Shown here in pieces: positions 39,386 to 46,564 of a DNA stretch of 64,000 nucleotides. Below the pieces are notes generated by a model that ran no database searches, was not told where the DNA came from, and saw only the letters and a program-made list of their open reading frames with translations. The stretch covers positions 2,790,001 through 2,854,000 of the forward strand of contig NZ_FMHY01000002.1 of NCBI RefSeq assembly GCF_900090225.1, written 5' to 3'. The stretch is from Micromonospora eburnea (lineage in GTDB: Bacteria > Actinomycetota > Actinomycetes > Mycobacteriales > Micromonosporaceae). How positions within the stretch are numbered: the stretch's first letter is position 1; each line of letters begins with the position of its first letter. Position numbers and translations under genes: made by a program.

Positions 39386-40047
39386 GCACCCGGGTCGAGG
39401 GGGCGCTCGGGGCGCTCTATCCGTTCCTCGACGAACGTCCGGCCGATGTGGACGCGGTACTCGCCGCGGTCGCGGCGTCCACCGCGGCGAAGGCGGCGGA
39501 GATCGTGGCGCTGCGCGGGTCGCTGGTCGCCGAGCACGGGCAGCGGCTGGTCGACTGCGCCCGTCGGTGCGCCGCGGCCTTCGCGGCCGGTGGCACGCTG
39601 TTCGCGTTCGGCAACGGCGGGAGCAGTACGGACGCGCAGGACGTCGCGCAGCTGTTCCTGCACCCGCCGAAGGCCGCCCGCCCGTTGCCGGCCATCTCGC
39701 TCACCCACGACGTCGCCCTGATCACGGCACTCTCCAACGACGTGGGATTCGACGTGGTCTTCGCCCGGCAGGTGGCGGCGTTCGGCCGGGCCGGGGACAT
39801 CGCGGTGGCGCTGTCCACCAGCGGGGGGTCGGCCAACGTCCTGCGCGGGCTCGCGGAGGCGGCCCAGCGGGGCCTGGTCACCGTCGGCATCGCCGGATAC
39901 GACGGCGGCCGGATGGCCGAACCCGACGTCGTCGACCACCTGTTCGTGGTGCCGTCCGCATCCGTGCACCGGGTCCAGGAGGCGCAGACCACCCTCTACC
40001 ACGTGCTCTGGGAACTCATCCAGCAGGCCCTGGCCGGCGAGCTCTGA
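39382..40047 (+). CDS. SIS-domain protein (GmhA-like), second copy
   Basis: 221-aa protein with a complete SIS domain: AAGGTLFAFGNGGSSTDAQDVAQLF, PLPAISLTHDVALITALSNDVGFDVVFARQV and DIAVALSTSGGSANVLRGL. Unlike the first copy it keeps the STSG phosphate-binding loop, so it may bind or isomerise a sugar phosphate. The ATG overlaps the HypC-like stop by 4 bp; hypF starts 9 bp after its end. Possibly it forms a heteromer with the first SIS protein. Confidence 0.82.
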   Translation: MSTRVEGALGALYPFLDERPADVDAVLAAVAASTAAKAAEIVALRGSLVAEHGQRLVDCARRCAAAFAAGGTLFAFGNGGSSTDAQDVAQLFLHPPKAARPLPAISLTHDVALITALSNDVGFDVVFARQVAAFGRAGDIAVALSTSGGSANVLRGLAEAAQRGLVTVGIAGYDGGRMAEPDVVDHLFVVPSASVHRVQEAQTTLYHVLWELIQQALAGEL

Positions 40048-40056
40048 CCGGCAGCC

Positions 40057-42384
40057 ATGGACCAGGTCAGCGTGGCGCGGCTCCACGTCCGCGTCGAGGG
40101 CATCGTGCAGGGCGTCGGCTTCCGTCCGTTCGTGCACGCTCTCGCGGCGGAACACCGTCTCGCCGGCTTCGTCGGCAACGACACCGGCGGCGTCTTCGTC
40201 GAGATCGAAGGGGCCGGGCCCCGCCTGGCCGCCTTCGTCGCGGACCTGCGCCGCCGCGCGCCCGCGTTGGCCCAGGTGGAGCGGGTCACCACCGAGCCCG
40301 TCGTGCCGACCGGGCAACCCGGCTTCGTCATCGTCACCAGCGTCACCGGCGCCGGCCGGACCGCTCTGATCTCCCCGGACACCGCCACCTGCCCGGACTG
40401 CCTCGCCGAGCTGTCCGACCCGGCGGACCGCCGGCACGGTTACCCGTTCACCAACTGCACCAACTGCGGGCCGCGCTTCACCATCGTCACGGACGTGCCG
40501 TACGACCGTCGCGCCACCACCATGGCCGCGTTCCCGCTCTGCCCGGACTGCGCCGCCGAGTACGCGGACCCGACCAACCGCCGCTTTCACGCCGAGCCGG
40601 TGTGCTGCCCGGCCTGCGGCCCGACCCTGCGCCTCGTCACCGCGGGCGGCGACCCGGTCCCCGGCCCGCCGCTGGACGGCGCGGTGCGGTGGCTGCGCGA
40701 CGGGCGGGTCGTCGCGCTCAAGGGGCTGGGCGGCTATCACCTGGCCGTCCGCGCCGACGACGAACAGGCCGTCGCCACGCTGCGGGCCCGTAAGCACCGC
40801 GAGGAGAAGCCGTTCGCCGTGATGGCCGCCGACCTGCCGGCGGCGCGGGCGCTGGTGGACGTGGCGCCGGCGGCCGTGCCGGTGCTCACCGGTGCCCGCC
40901 GCCCCGTGGTGCTGCTGCCCCGCCGCCCGGACGCCCCGGTCGCCGCGTCGGTGGCGCCGGACAACCGCGACCTGGGCGTCATGCTGCCGTACACGCCGCT
41001 GCACCAACTGTTGCTCGGCCGGCTCGGCATGCCGATCGTGCTGACCAGCGGCAACGTCTCCGACGAACCGATCGTCCACCGTGACGACGACGCCCGGGCG
41101 CGACTGGCGGGAATCGCCGACGGCTTCCTGACGCACGACCGGCGCATCCACGTCCGCGCCGACGACTCCGTGGTACGCGTGTTCCGTGGCCGGGAACTGC
41201 CGGTGCGGCGGTCCCGAGGGTACGTGCCCGCGCCGGTGACCGTGCCGTGGCGGTTCGACCGGCCGGTGCTCGCCTGCGGCGCCGAGCTGAAGAACACGTT
41301 CTGCCTGGCGAAGGGACGCCGCGCGTTCCTCTCACACCACATCGGTGACCTGGAGAACTACGAGACGCTGCGGGCGTTCACCGACGGCATCGAGCACTTC
41401 GGTCGACTGTTCGACATCCGGCCGCAGGTCGTCGCCCACGACCTGCACCCCGAGTACCTGTCGACGAAGTACGCGCTGCGGCGCGAGGGCATCGAGCTGG
41501 TCGGCGTGCAGCACCACCACGCCCACATCGCCGCCTGCCTGGCCGACAACGGCGAGCCCGGCCCGGTGCTCGGCGTCGCCTTCGACGGTCTCGGGTACGG
41601 CTCGGACGGCACCCTCTGGGGCGGCGAGCTGCTCGTCGCCGACCTGGCCGGGTTCCAGCGGGTCGGCCACCTCGACGCGGTGCCCCTGCCCGGCGGGCCG
41701 GCGGCGATCCGTGAGCCGTGGCGGATGGCCGCGGCGTACCTCGACGCGCTGTACGGCGACGCGCTGCCGGACCTGCCGGTGCTGCGGCGGCACGAGCGGC
41801 GCTGGCCCGCGGTGGTGGCGTTGGCGCGCAGCGGCCTGAACTCGCCGCGTACCTCCAGCGTGGGCCGGCTCTTCGACGCCGTTTCGGCGCTGCTGGACCT
41901 GCGCGATCACGTCAGCTACGAGGGGCAGGCCGCCATCGCCCTGGAGCAGCGGGCGGACCGCGACGAGCGCGGCGGCTACCGGGTCGAGGCGTCCGGCCCG
42001 GTGCCGCTCGCCGACGTCGGGCGCCAACTCGTCGGCCACGTGGTCGACGACCTGCTCGCCGGCGTGGACCCGGGCCGGATCGCCGCGCGCTTCCATTACG
42101 GTCTGGCGGACGCCGTGGTGCGGGCGGCGGCCGCCGCCCGGGACAGCACGGGCCTGACCAGCGTCGCGCTCTCCGGCGGCGTGTTCCAGAACGTGCTGCT
42201 GCTCGACCGCGTCGTGTCCGGGCTGGAGGCGACGGGGTTCCGGCCGCTCGTGCACTCCCGGGTGCCCCGAACGACGCCGGCATCTCCCTCGGCCAGGCCG
42301 TGGTGGCCGCCGCCCGCCACGCCGCCGGTTGATCAAGGAGTTTGCGTCGGGAATCAGGGCCGGCGGCAGACGCAAACCTCTTGA
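40057..42384 (+). CDS. hypF: Carbamoyltransferase HypF (probable frameshift near 3' end)
   Basis: HypF makes the cyanide ligands of the NiFe site from carbamoyl phosphate and passes them to HypE. Domains in order: acylphosphatase (VEGIVQGVGFRPFVHALA, ~12-30), two zinc fingers (CPDCLAEL...CTNCGPRF and CPDCAAEY...CCPACGP), YrdC-like (LKGLGGYHLAVRADDE) and Kae1-like with VQHHHAHIAACL and VALSGGVFQN. At CCCC 42265-42268 one base seems to be missing: after the frame shift the sequence continues NDAGISLGQAVVAAARHAAG and stops at 42332, the normal HypF ending. As read, the frame runs to 42384 with an unrelated tail. Sequencing error or real mutation cannot be told apart here. Confidence 0.9.
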   Translation: MDQVSVARLHVRVEGIVQGVGFRPFVHALAAEHRLAGFVGNDTGGVFVEIEGAGPRLAAFVADLRRRAPALAQVERVTTEPVVPTGQPGFVIVTSVTGAGRTALISPDTATCPDCLAELSDPADRRHGYPFTNCTNCGPRFTIVTDVPYDRRATTMAAFPLCPDCAAEYADPTNRRFHAEPVCCPACGPTLRLVTAGGDPVPGPPLDGAVRWLRDGRVVALKGLGGYHLAVRADDEQAVATLRARKHREEKPFAVMAADLPAARALVDVAPAAVPVLTGARRPVVLLPRRPDAPVAASVAPDNRDLGVMLPYTPLHQLLLGRLGMPIVLTSGNVSDEPIVHRDDDARARLAGIADGFLTHDRRIHVRADDSVVRVFRGRELPVRRSRGYVPAPVTVPWRFDRPVLACGAELKNTFCLAKGRRAFLSHHIGDLENYETLRAFTDGIEHFGRLFDIRPQVVAHDLHPEYLSTKYALRREGIELVGVQHHHAHIAACLADNGEPGPVLGVAFDGLGYGSDGTLWGGELLVADLAGFQRVGHLDAVPLPGGPAAIREPWRMAAAYLDALYGDALPDLPVLRRHERRWPAVVALARSGLNSPRTSSVGRLFDAVSALLDLRDHVSYEGQAAIALEQRADRDERGGYRVEASGPVPLADVGRQLVGHVVDDLLAGVDPGRIAARFHYGLADAVVRAAAAARDSTGLTSVALSGGVFQNVLLLDRVVSGLEATGFRPLVHSRVPRTTPASPSARPWWPPPATPPVDQGVCVGNQGRRQTQTS

Positions 42385-42389
42385 TCAAC
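42328..42389. terminator. Long inverted repeat between hypF and hypE
   Basis: 21-bp arms (42328-42348 and 42369-42389) matching except at two positions, with a 20-nt loop. It lies between convergent genes and is AT-richer than its surroundings (TTGATCAAG...). The restored hypF stop falls inside the left arm. Likely bidirectional terminator. Confidence 0.8.
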
Positions 42390-42405
42390 AGCGGCGGGGG
42401 CGGCG

Positions 42406-43557
42406 TCAGCAGATGCGGGGGAGGGGGTCGCCGACGAGCAGGTCGACGACCCGGGTGCCGCCGAACGCGGTCCTGAGCAGCACGATGCCGGTCGGATCGG
42501 CGGCGACGTGACCGATGACGCTCGCGTCCTGGCCGAGCGGGTGGCGGCGCAGCGCCGTCACGGCCGCCTCCGCCTGCGCGCCGTCGACCACGGCGACGAA
42601 GCGTCCCTCGCAGGCGACGTAGAGCGGGTCGATGCCGAGCAGTTCGCAGGCCCCGGTGACGGCGGGACGCACCGGCACCATGGCCTCGTCGACGACGACG
42701 GCCACCTCCGCGGCCTGGGCGATCTCGTTGAGGACGGTCGCCACGCCGCCCCGGGTGGCGTCGCGCATCAGCCGTACGCCGGGTGCCGCGTCCAGCAGGG
42801 CCGCCACGAGACCGTGCAGGGGCGCGGTGTCCGAGACGAGATCGGCCTCGATGTCCAGCTCGCCGCGGGCGAGCATGACGGTCACGCCGTGGTCGCCGAT
42901 CGGGCCGGAGACGATGATCGCGTCACCCGGCCGGACGTGCCCGGCGCCCAACGTCACCGGGCGCTCCAGCAGGCCGACCCCGGCGGTGTTGACGTAGCAG
43001 CCGTCGGCCTTGCCCCGCTGCACCACCTTCGTGTCACCGGTGACCACCTGGACCCCGGCCCGCCGCGCCGCCGCGGCCATCGAGGCGGTGATCCGTTGCA
43101 GGTCGGCGACGGGAAAGCCCTCTTCGAGGATGAACCCGGCCGCCAGGTACAACGGGCGCGCGCCGCTGACCGCGAGGTCGTTGACCGTGCCGTTGACGGC
43201 GAGGTCACCGATGTCACCGCCCGGGAAGAACAGCGGCGACACCACGTACGAGTCGGTGGTGAAGGCCAGCCGGTCGACGCCCGGGCACAACACCGCCGCG
43301 TCGTCGAGCGTCTCCAGGGTCGGGTTGCGGAACGCCTCGACGAAGATCCCCTCGACCAGGGTACGGGTGGCCTTGCCCCCCGCGCCGTGCGCGAGCGTGA
43401 CCCGGGACTCCCTGATCCTCGGTCGGCGTCGGCGAGCCCGCTCGATTCGCTCCAGCACCTGCTGCTCCGGCGACAGCCGGCCGGCTTCCCGGTCGGTCAG
43501 GGCCGCGGCCTCGGCCACGGCGCGTTCGGCCCAGTCGGCGGTGCGTTCGGTCGTCAC
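42406..43557 (-). CDS. hypE: Hydrogenase maturation protein HypE
   Basis: 383-aa ATP-dependent dehydratase that turns the C-terminal thiocarboxamide into thiocyanate for the NiFe cofactor. The required terminal cysteine is present (PLPRIC). ATP-binding PurM-like motifs include LAHGAGGKATRTLVEGIF, DDAAVL, NDLAVSGARPLYL and RDATRGGVATVLNEIA. The N-terminal ~45 residues are an extra charged segment. GTG at 43557 overlaps the hypD stop by 4 bp; this is the last gene of the hydrogenase operon, before the shared terminator. Confidence 0.93.
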   Translation of the reverse strand: MTTERTADWAERAVAEAAALTDREAGRLSPEQQVLERIERARRRRPRIRESRVTLAHGAGGKATRTLVEGIFVEAFRNPTLETLDDAAVLCPGVDRLAFTTDSYVVSPLFFPGGDIGDLAVNGTVNDLAVSGARPLYLAAGFILEEGFPVADLQRITASMAAAARRAGVQVVTGDTKVVQRGKADGCYVNTAGVGLLERPVTLGAGHVRPGDAIIVSGPIGDHGVTVMLARGELDIEADLVSDTAPLHGLVAALLDAAPGVRLMRDATRGGVATVLNEIAQAAEVAVVVDEAMVPVRPAVTGACELLGIDPLYVACEGRFVAVVDGAQAEAAVTALRRHPLGQDASVIGHVAADPTGIVLLRTAFGGTRVVDLLVGDPLPRIC

Positions 43558-44681
43558 GCCCCCACCGCCTCGGTCAGCCGCTGCCGGGTGAACCGGCCGA
43601 AGTTGTAGTAGGCCGCGCAGGCGCCCTCCGAGGAGACCATGCACGTGCCGATGGGCGTCTCCGGCGTGCACGCGGTGCCGAAAACCTTGCACTCCCAGGG
43701 CTTGAGCACTCCCTTGAGGACCTCGCCGCACTGGCAGGCCTTCGGATCCGCCACCCGCACCCCGGGCACGTCGAAGAGCCGCTCGGCGTCGAAGGCCGCG
43801 TACTCGTCGCGCATCCGCAGGGCGGAGTGGGAGATGAAACCGAGGCCGCGCCACTCGAAGTAGGGGCGCAGCTCCATGACCCGGCCGATCGCCTCCAGCG
43901 CGCGCAGGTTACCGTCCCAGGGCACCACCCGGGTGTACTGGTTCTCCACCTCGCAGCGGCCCTCGGTGAGCTGCTTGAGCAGCATGAACACCGACTGCAG
44001 CAGGTCCAGCGGCTCGAACCCGGCGCACACCAGGGGCTTGCCGTGGTCGCGGGCGATGAACTCGTACGGTCGGCACCCGATGACCGTGGAGACGTGCCCG
44101 GGCCCGAGGAAGCCGTCGAGGCGCAGGTCCGGTGAGTCGAGGATCGCCTTGATCGCCGGCAGGATCGTGACGTGGTTGCAGAAGACCGAGAAGTTGCCGA
44201 TCCCCTCGGCGGCGGCCCGCAGCACGGTCATCGCCGTTGATGGCGAGGTGGTCTCGAACCCGATCGCCATGAACACGACCCGGCGGTCCGGGTTGGTCCG
44301 AGCGATCTTCAGAGCGTCCAGTGGTGAGTAGACCATCCGGATGTCGGCGCCGGCCGCCTTGGCGTCGAAGAAGGAGCCGCTGCCACCGGGAACCCGCATC
44401 ATGTCCCCGAACGCGGTCATGATGACCCCGGGCTCGTGGGCGATGGCGATGGCGTCGTCCACCCGGCCCATCGGGATCACACACACCGGGCAGCCCGGCC
44501 CGTGCACGAGCGAGACGTTCTCCGGCAGGTAGTCCTCGATGCCGTGCTTGTAGATGGTGTGCGTGTGCCCGCCGCAGACCTCCATGAACTTGTACTGCCG
44601 GCCGGGCTCGCACAACGCGGCGATCTGGGCGGCCAGTGCCTGGGCCTGCTCCGCGTCGCGGTACTCGTCAACGAAACGCAT
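43554..44681 (-). CDS. hypD: Hydrogenase maturation protein HypD
   Basis: 375-aa iron-sulfur protein of the HypCD complex, which assembles the Fe(CN)2CO unit. Conserved elements are FMEVCGGHTHTIYKHGIEDY, LVHGPGCPVCVIPMG, AIGFETTSPSTAMTV, and the C-terminal cysteine set CQCGEVLKG...WECKVFGTACTPETPIGTCMVSSEGACAAYY that binds the 4Fe-4S cluster. ATG 44681; 12 bp downstream of hypC on the same strand and overlapping hypE. Confidence 0.95.
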   Translation of the reverse strand: MRFVDEYRDAEQAQALAAQIAALCEPGRQYKFMEVCGGHTHTIYKHGIEDYLPENVSLVHGPGCPVCVIPMGRVDDAIAIAHEPGVIMTAFGDMMRVPGGSGSFFDAKAAGADIRMVYSPLDALKIARTNPDRRVVFMAIGFETTSPSTAMTVLRAAAEGIGNFSVFCNHVTILPAIKAILDSPDLRLDGFLGPGHVSTVIGCRPYEFIARDHGKPLVCAGFEPLDLLQSVFMLLKQLTEGRCEVENQYTRVVPWDGNLRALEAIGRVMELRPYFEWRGLGFISHSALRMRDEYAAFDAERLFDVPGVRVADPKACQCGEVLKGVLKPWECKVFGTACTPETPIGTCMVSSEGACAAYYNFGRFTRQRLTEAVGA

Positions 44682-44693
44682 GTGGTCGTTTCC

Positions 44694-44966
44694 CTAGGTG
44701 ATGTCGGACTCGGCGAGCGCTTGCAGCTCGTCGGTGTACGCCTGTCCGAGACCGTTCAACAGCGCCAACGTGGCGGCGGCCTCGGTTTCGTCGATCTTGG
44801 ACATGGCGAACCCGACGTGGACGAGCACCCAGTCGCCGATGCCCACCTGGTCCTGGCCGAGCAGGCCGATGTTGATCGCCCGCCGGACGCCGACGACGTC
44901 CACGATGGCGAGGTCGTCGCGACCGGCCTTGATCTCGACGATCTCGCCCGGGATCCCTAGACACAT
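44694..44966 (-). CDS. hypC: Hydrogenase maturation chaperone HypC
   Basis: 90-aa chaperone with the canonical start M-C-L-G-I-P-G-E-I, where Cys2 binds the iron unit, and the barrel pattern VGDWVLVHVGFAMSKIDETEA. It hands the Fe(CN)2CO unit from HypD to the large subunit. It lies between a 33-aa membrane peptide gene and hypD. A second, divergent HypC-like protein is encoded at 39152-39385. Confidence 0.95.
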   Translation of the reverse strand: MCLGIPGEIVEIKAGRDDLAIVDVVGVRRAINIGLLGQDQVGIGDWVLVHVGFAMSKIDETEAAATLALLNGLGQAYTDELQALAESDIT

Positions 44967-44987
44967 CGGCTGATTCGCCCTCTCCGC

Positions 44988-45089
44988 TCACATTTTCTCG
45001 ATCTTGATGTAGCGCCGCAGCGCGGGCAGTTCCTTCCAGAACAAACCGACAACGGCCACGCCGGCCAGCAGCGCGAACAGCTTCCGCAT
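44988..45089 (-). CDS. 33-aa membrane peptide (DUF6893-like)
   Basis: Very short gene with a good ribosome-binding site (AGGAGAGGTGAGCT before the ATG at 45089). The product begins MRKLFALLAGVAVVGLFWKE, one membrane helix, then LPALRRYIKIEKM, an amphipathic basic tail. This resembles the small DUF6893-type proteins of actinomycetes, though I cannot check it. Position between the 67-aa gene and hypC in the hydrogenase operon suggests a role at the membrane. It is too short for most gene finders. Confidence 0.7.
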   Translation of the reverse strand: MRKLFALLAGVAVVGLFWKELPALRRYIKIEKM

Positions 45090-45126
45090 AGCTCACCTCT
45101 CCTTCGGTCCCGCCCCAGGGCTCCGG

Positions 45127-45330
45127 TCAGCCCGGCGGCAGGTTCGGCATGATCGGCAGGATCGGGTCGTGCTTCTTGGGCCGGATGCCGGTCGACCGGT
45201 GGGCGTCCACCGTCCCGTCATCGTGGTGGCCGGTCTGCTTCCGTCTCCGCGAGTTGCCCTCCTCCACGCCCTTGGTGTGCGCCGGCGCGTCGAGTTCGAC
45301 ATCGGGATCGCCCACTCGGATTTCGCCCAT
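45127..45330 (-). CDS. 67-aa conserved-looking hydrogenase-locus protein
   Basis: Small hydrophilic protein from ATG 45330, with a purine-rich stretch (GGAGGGGGCGGGA) directly upstream. It starts MGEIRVGDPDVELDAPAH, is rich in charged residues in the middle (GNSRRRKQTGHHDDG), and ends DPILPIMPNLPPG. No domain is recognised. Tight placement in the operon (14 bp after DUF5947) suggests a structural or maturation role. Confidence 0.6.
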   Translation of the reverse strand: MGEIRVGDPDVELDAPAHTKGVEEGNSRRRKQTGHHDDGTVDAHRSTGIRPKKHDPILPIMPNLPPG

Positions 45331-45344
45331 TCCCGCCCCCTCCA

Positions 45345-45956
45345 TCAGTCGTTGCCGGCCGAACCGTGTCGTCGGCCGAGGTCGTCGAAGAACCGGGGGA
45401 TCTCCCGCCACACCGCGGTGCCGCCCGACATGCCCGTCCAGTGCCGGCGGATGAGCGCCACCAGCCGGTAGCAGTCGTCGACCGGCACCACCCACTGCTG
45501 GCCGCCGCCGCGCGGCGTGCCCGTCCACACCAGCAGCGCCTCGACCCGTGGCTTCAGCCCGGCCAGCGCGGATGATCGCGTCTCGACGGCCCGCCAGGCA
45601 TCAGCGTCGATCTCGGACTCCGTCGTGCCGAGCGGGCTCGGGTAGTGCCCGAGCACCCGACCGTCCCACTGCTTCACGAAGAATGCCAGGCCGACCGGCA
45701 CGCCGAGCCCGTCGGCGGGCAGGCCCGCCAACCGTCTGCCACGGGAGGGGACGAGCTGGTACCGGCCGCCGCCGGCCGCCTCGCGTTCGAACAGCAGCGA
45801 GCACGGCCTGCACGCGCAGATCAGCTCCCCGTCCTGCTCGTCCCACACGTGCCGGTGTTCCGGGCCGACCAGCCCGGCGCACATGCCACAGCGGTCGGCC
45901 GCGGTCGAACGCTCCGCCGCACGACGGATCACCCGCCGCAGCGCGCCGGCCGTCAC
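45345..45956 (-). CDS. DUF5947 family protein
   Basis: 203-aa protein from a GTG overlapping the stop of the NifU-like gene by 4 bp. The N-terminal third has a probable zinc site, CGMCAGLVGPEH...CACRPCSLLF. The rest is a compact domain with VGLAFFVKQWDGRVLGHYPSPLGTTESEI. The composition and setting match the DUF5947 proteins of actinobacterial hydrogenase loci. Role unknown; it may help electron transfer or assembly. Confidence 0.78.
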   Translation of the reverse strand: MTAGALRRVIRRAAERSTAADRCGMCAGLVGPEHRHVWDEQDGELICACRPCSLLFEREAAGGGRYQLVPSRGRRLAGLPADGLGVPVGLAFFVKQWDGRVLGHYPSPLGTTESEIDADAWRAVETRSSALAGLKPRVEALLVWTGTPRGGGQQWVVPVDDCYRLVALIRRHWTGMSGGTAVWREIPRFFDDLGRRHGSAGND

Positions 45957-46564
45957 GCCGTTCCCCCGGGCGTCAGCGGTCCCGCCGCCTGCGGCATCCG
46001 GTCGCCCGCCGCCGGGCCGGACCGGCTGCCGTCCGGTCGCTGCCACAGCGTGGCGACCGGGATCAACGCCGGAGCCGCCGCGGGCGCCACCACGTCGACC
46101 GCGGACAGCTCCGGGGCGAACGTCAAAACCTGCTCCCGTACGAGGTCACGCAGGGCCGCGGCGCCGCACGAACTCGCCGACACACTGATCGTCGCCACCT
46201 CGTCCCGCACGCCGACGAGCGCGATCTCGGCGCCCTGTGCGCGCAACTGCGGCCGCAGGTCGTCGACGGCGCCGGCCACCCGCCGCTCCACCGGATCCGG
46301 ATGGATGCGGTGCAACAGCAGCAGGTGCCGCAGCAGTTCGTCGCCGGTGAGCCGGTCGAGCGCCGGAGGGCTGGCGGCGGCGAGGTCGGTGACCCGGGCC
46401 AGCGCCTCGCCGTACACCCCGGTCAGCAGCTCGACGGCCTCCAGCGCCAGCTCCGCGGTGCGGCCGGGCGTCTGCTCAAGTTGGCCGAGCACGGCGTCCA
46501 GGCGGGCCAGGCGCGGTTCGACGGCCGCGTCGTCGAGCCGCTGCACGTCCGGCTGCTCAACCAT
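45953..46564 (-). CDS. NifU-like domain protein lacking the CxxC
   Basis: 203 aa. The N-terminal half is helical (LDAVLGQLEQTPGRTAELALEAVELLTGVYG). The C-terminal half has a NifU scaffold-like layout (VAGAVDDLRPQLRAQGAEIALVGV...TISVSASSCGAAALRDLVREQVLTFAPEL), but where NifU has two cysteines (CxxC) only C in SSCGAAAL is present. It may bind rather than build clusters. It overlaps the large-subunit stop by 8 bp and DUF5947 by 4 bp. Confidence 0.7.
   Translation of the reverse strand: MVEQPDVQRLDDAAVEPRLARLDAVLGQLEQTPGRTAELALEAVELLTGVYGEALARVTDLAAASPPALDRLTGDELLRHLLLLHRIHPDPVERRVAGAVDDLRPQLRAQGAEIALVGVRDEVATISVSASSCGAAALRDLVREQVLTFAPELSAVDVVAPAAAPALIPVATLWQRPDGSRSGPAAGDRMPQAAGPLTPGGTA

Noticed and set aside
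39058..41151. A 697-codon minus-strand frame across hypC, SIS and hypF
   Set aside because: Antisense to overlapping, clearly homologous genes; composition is that of a shadow.
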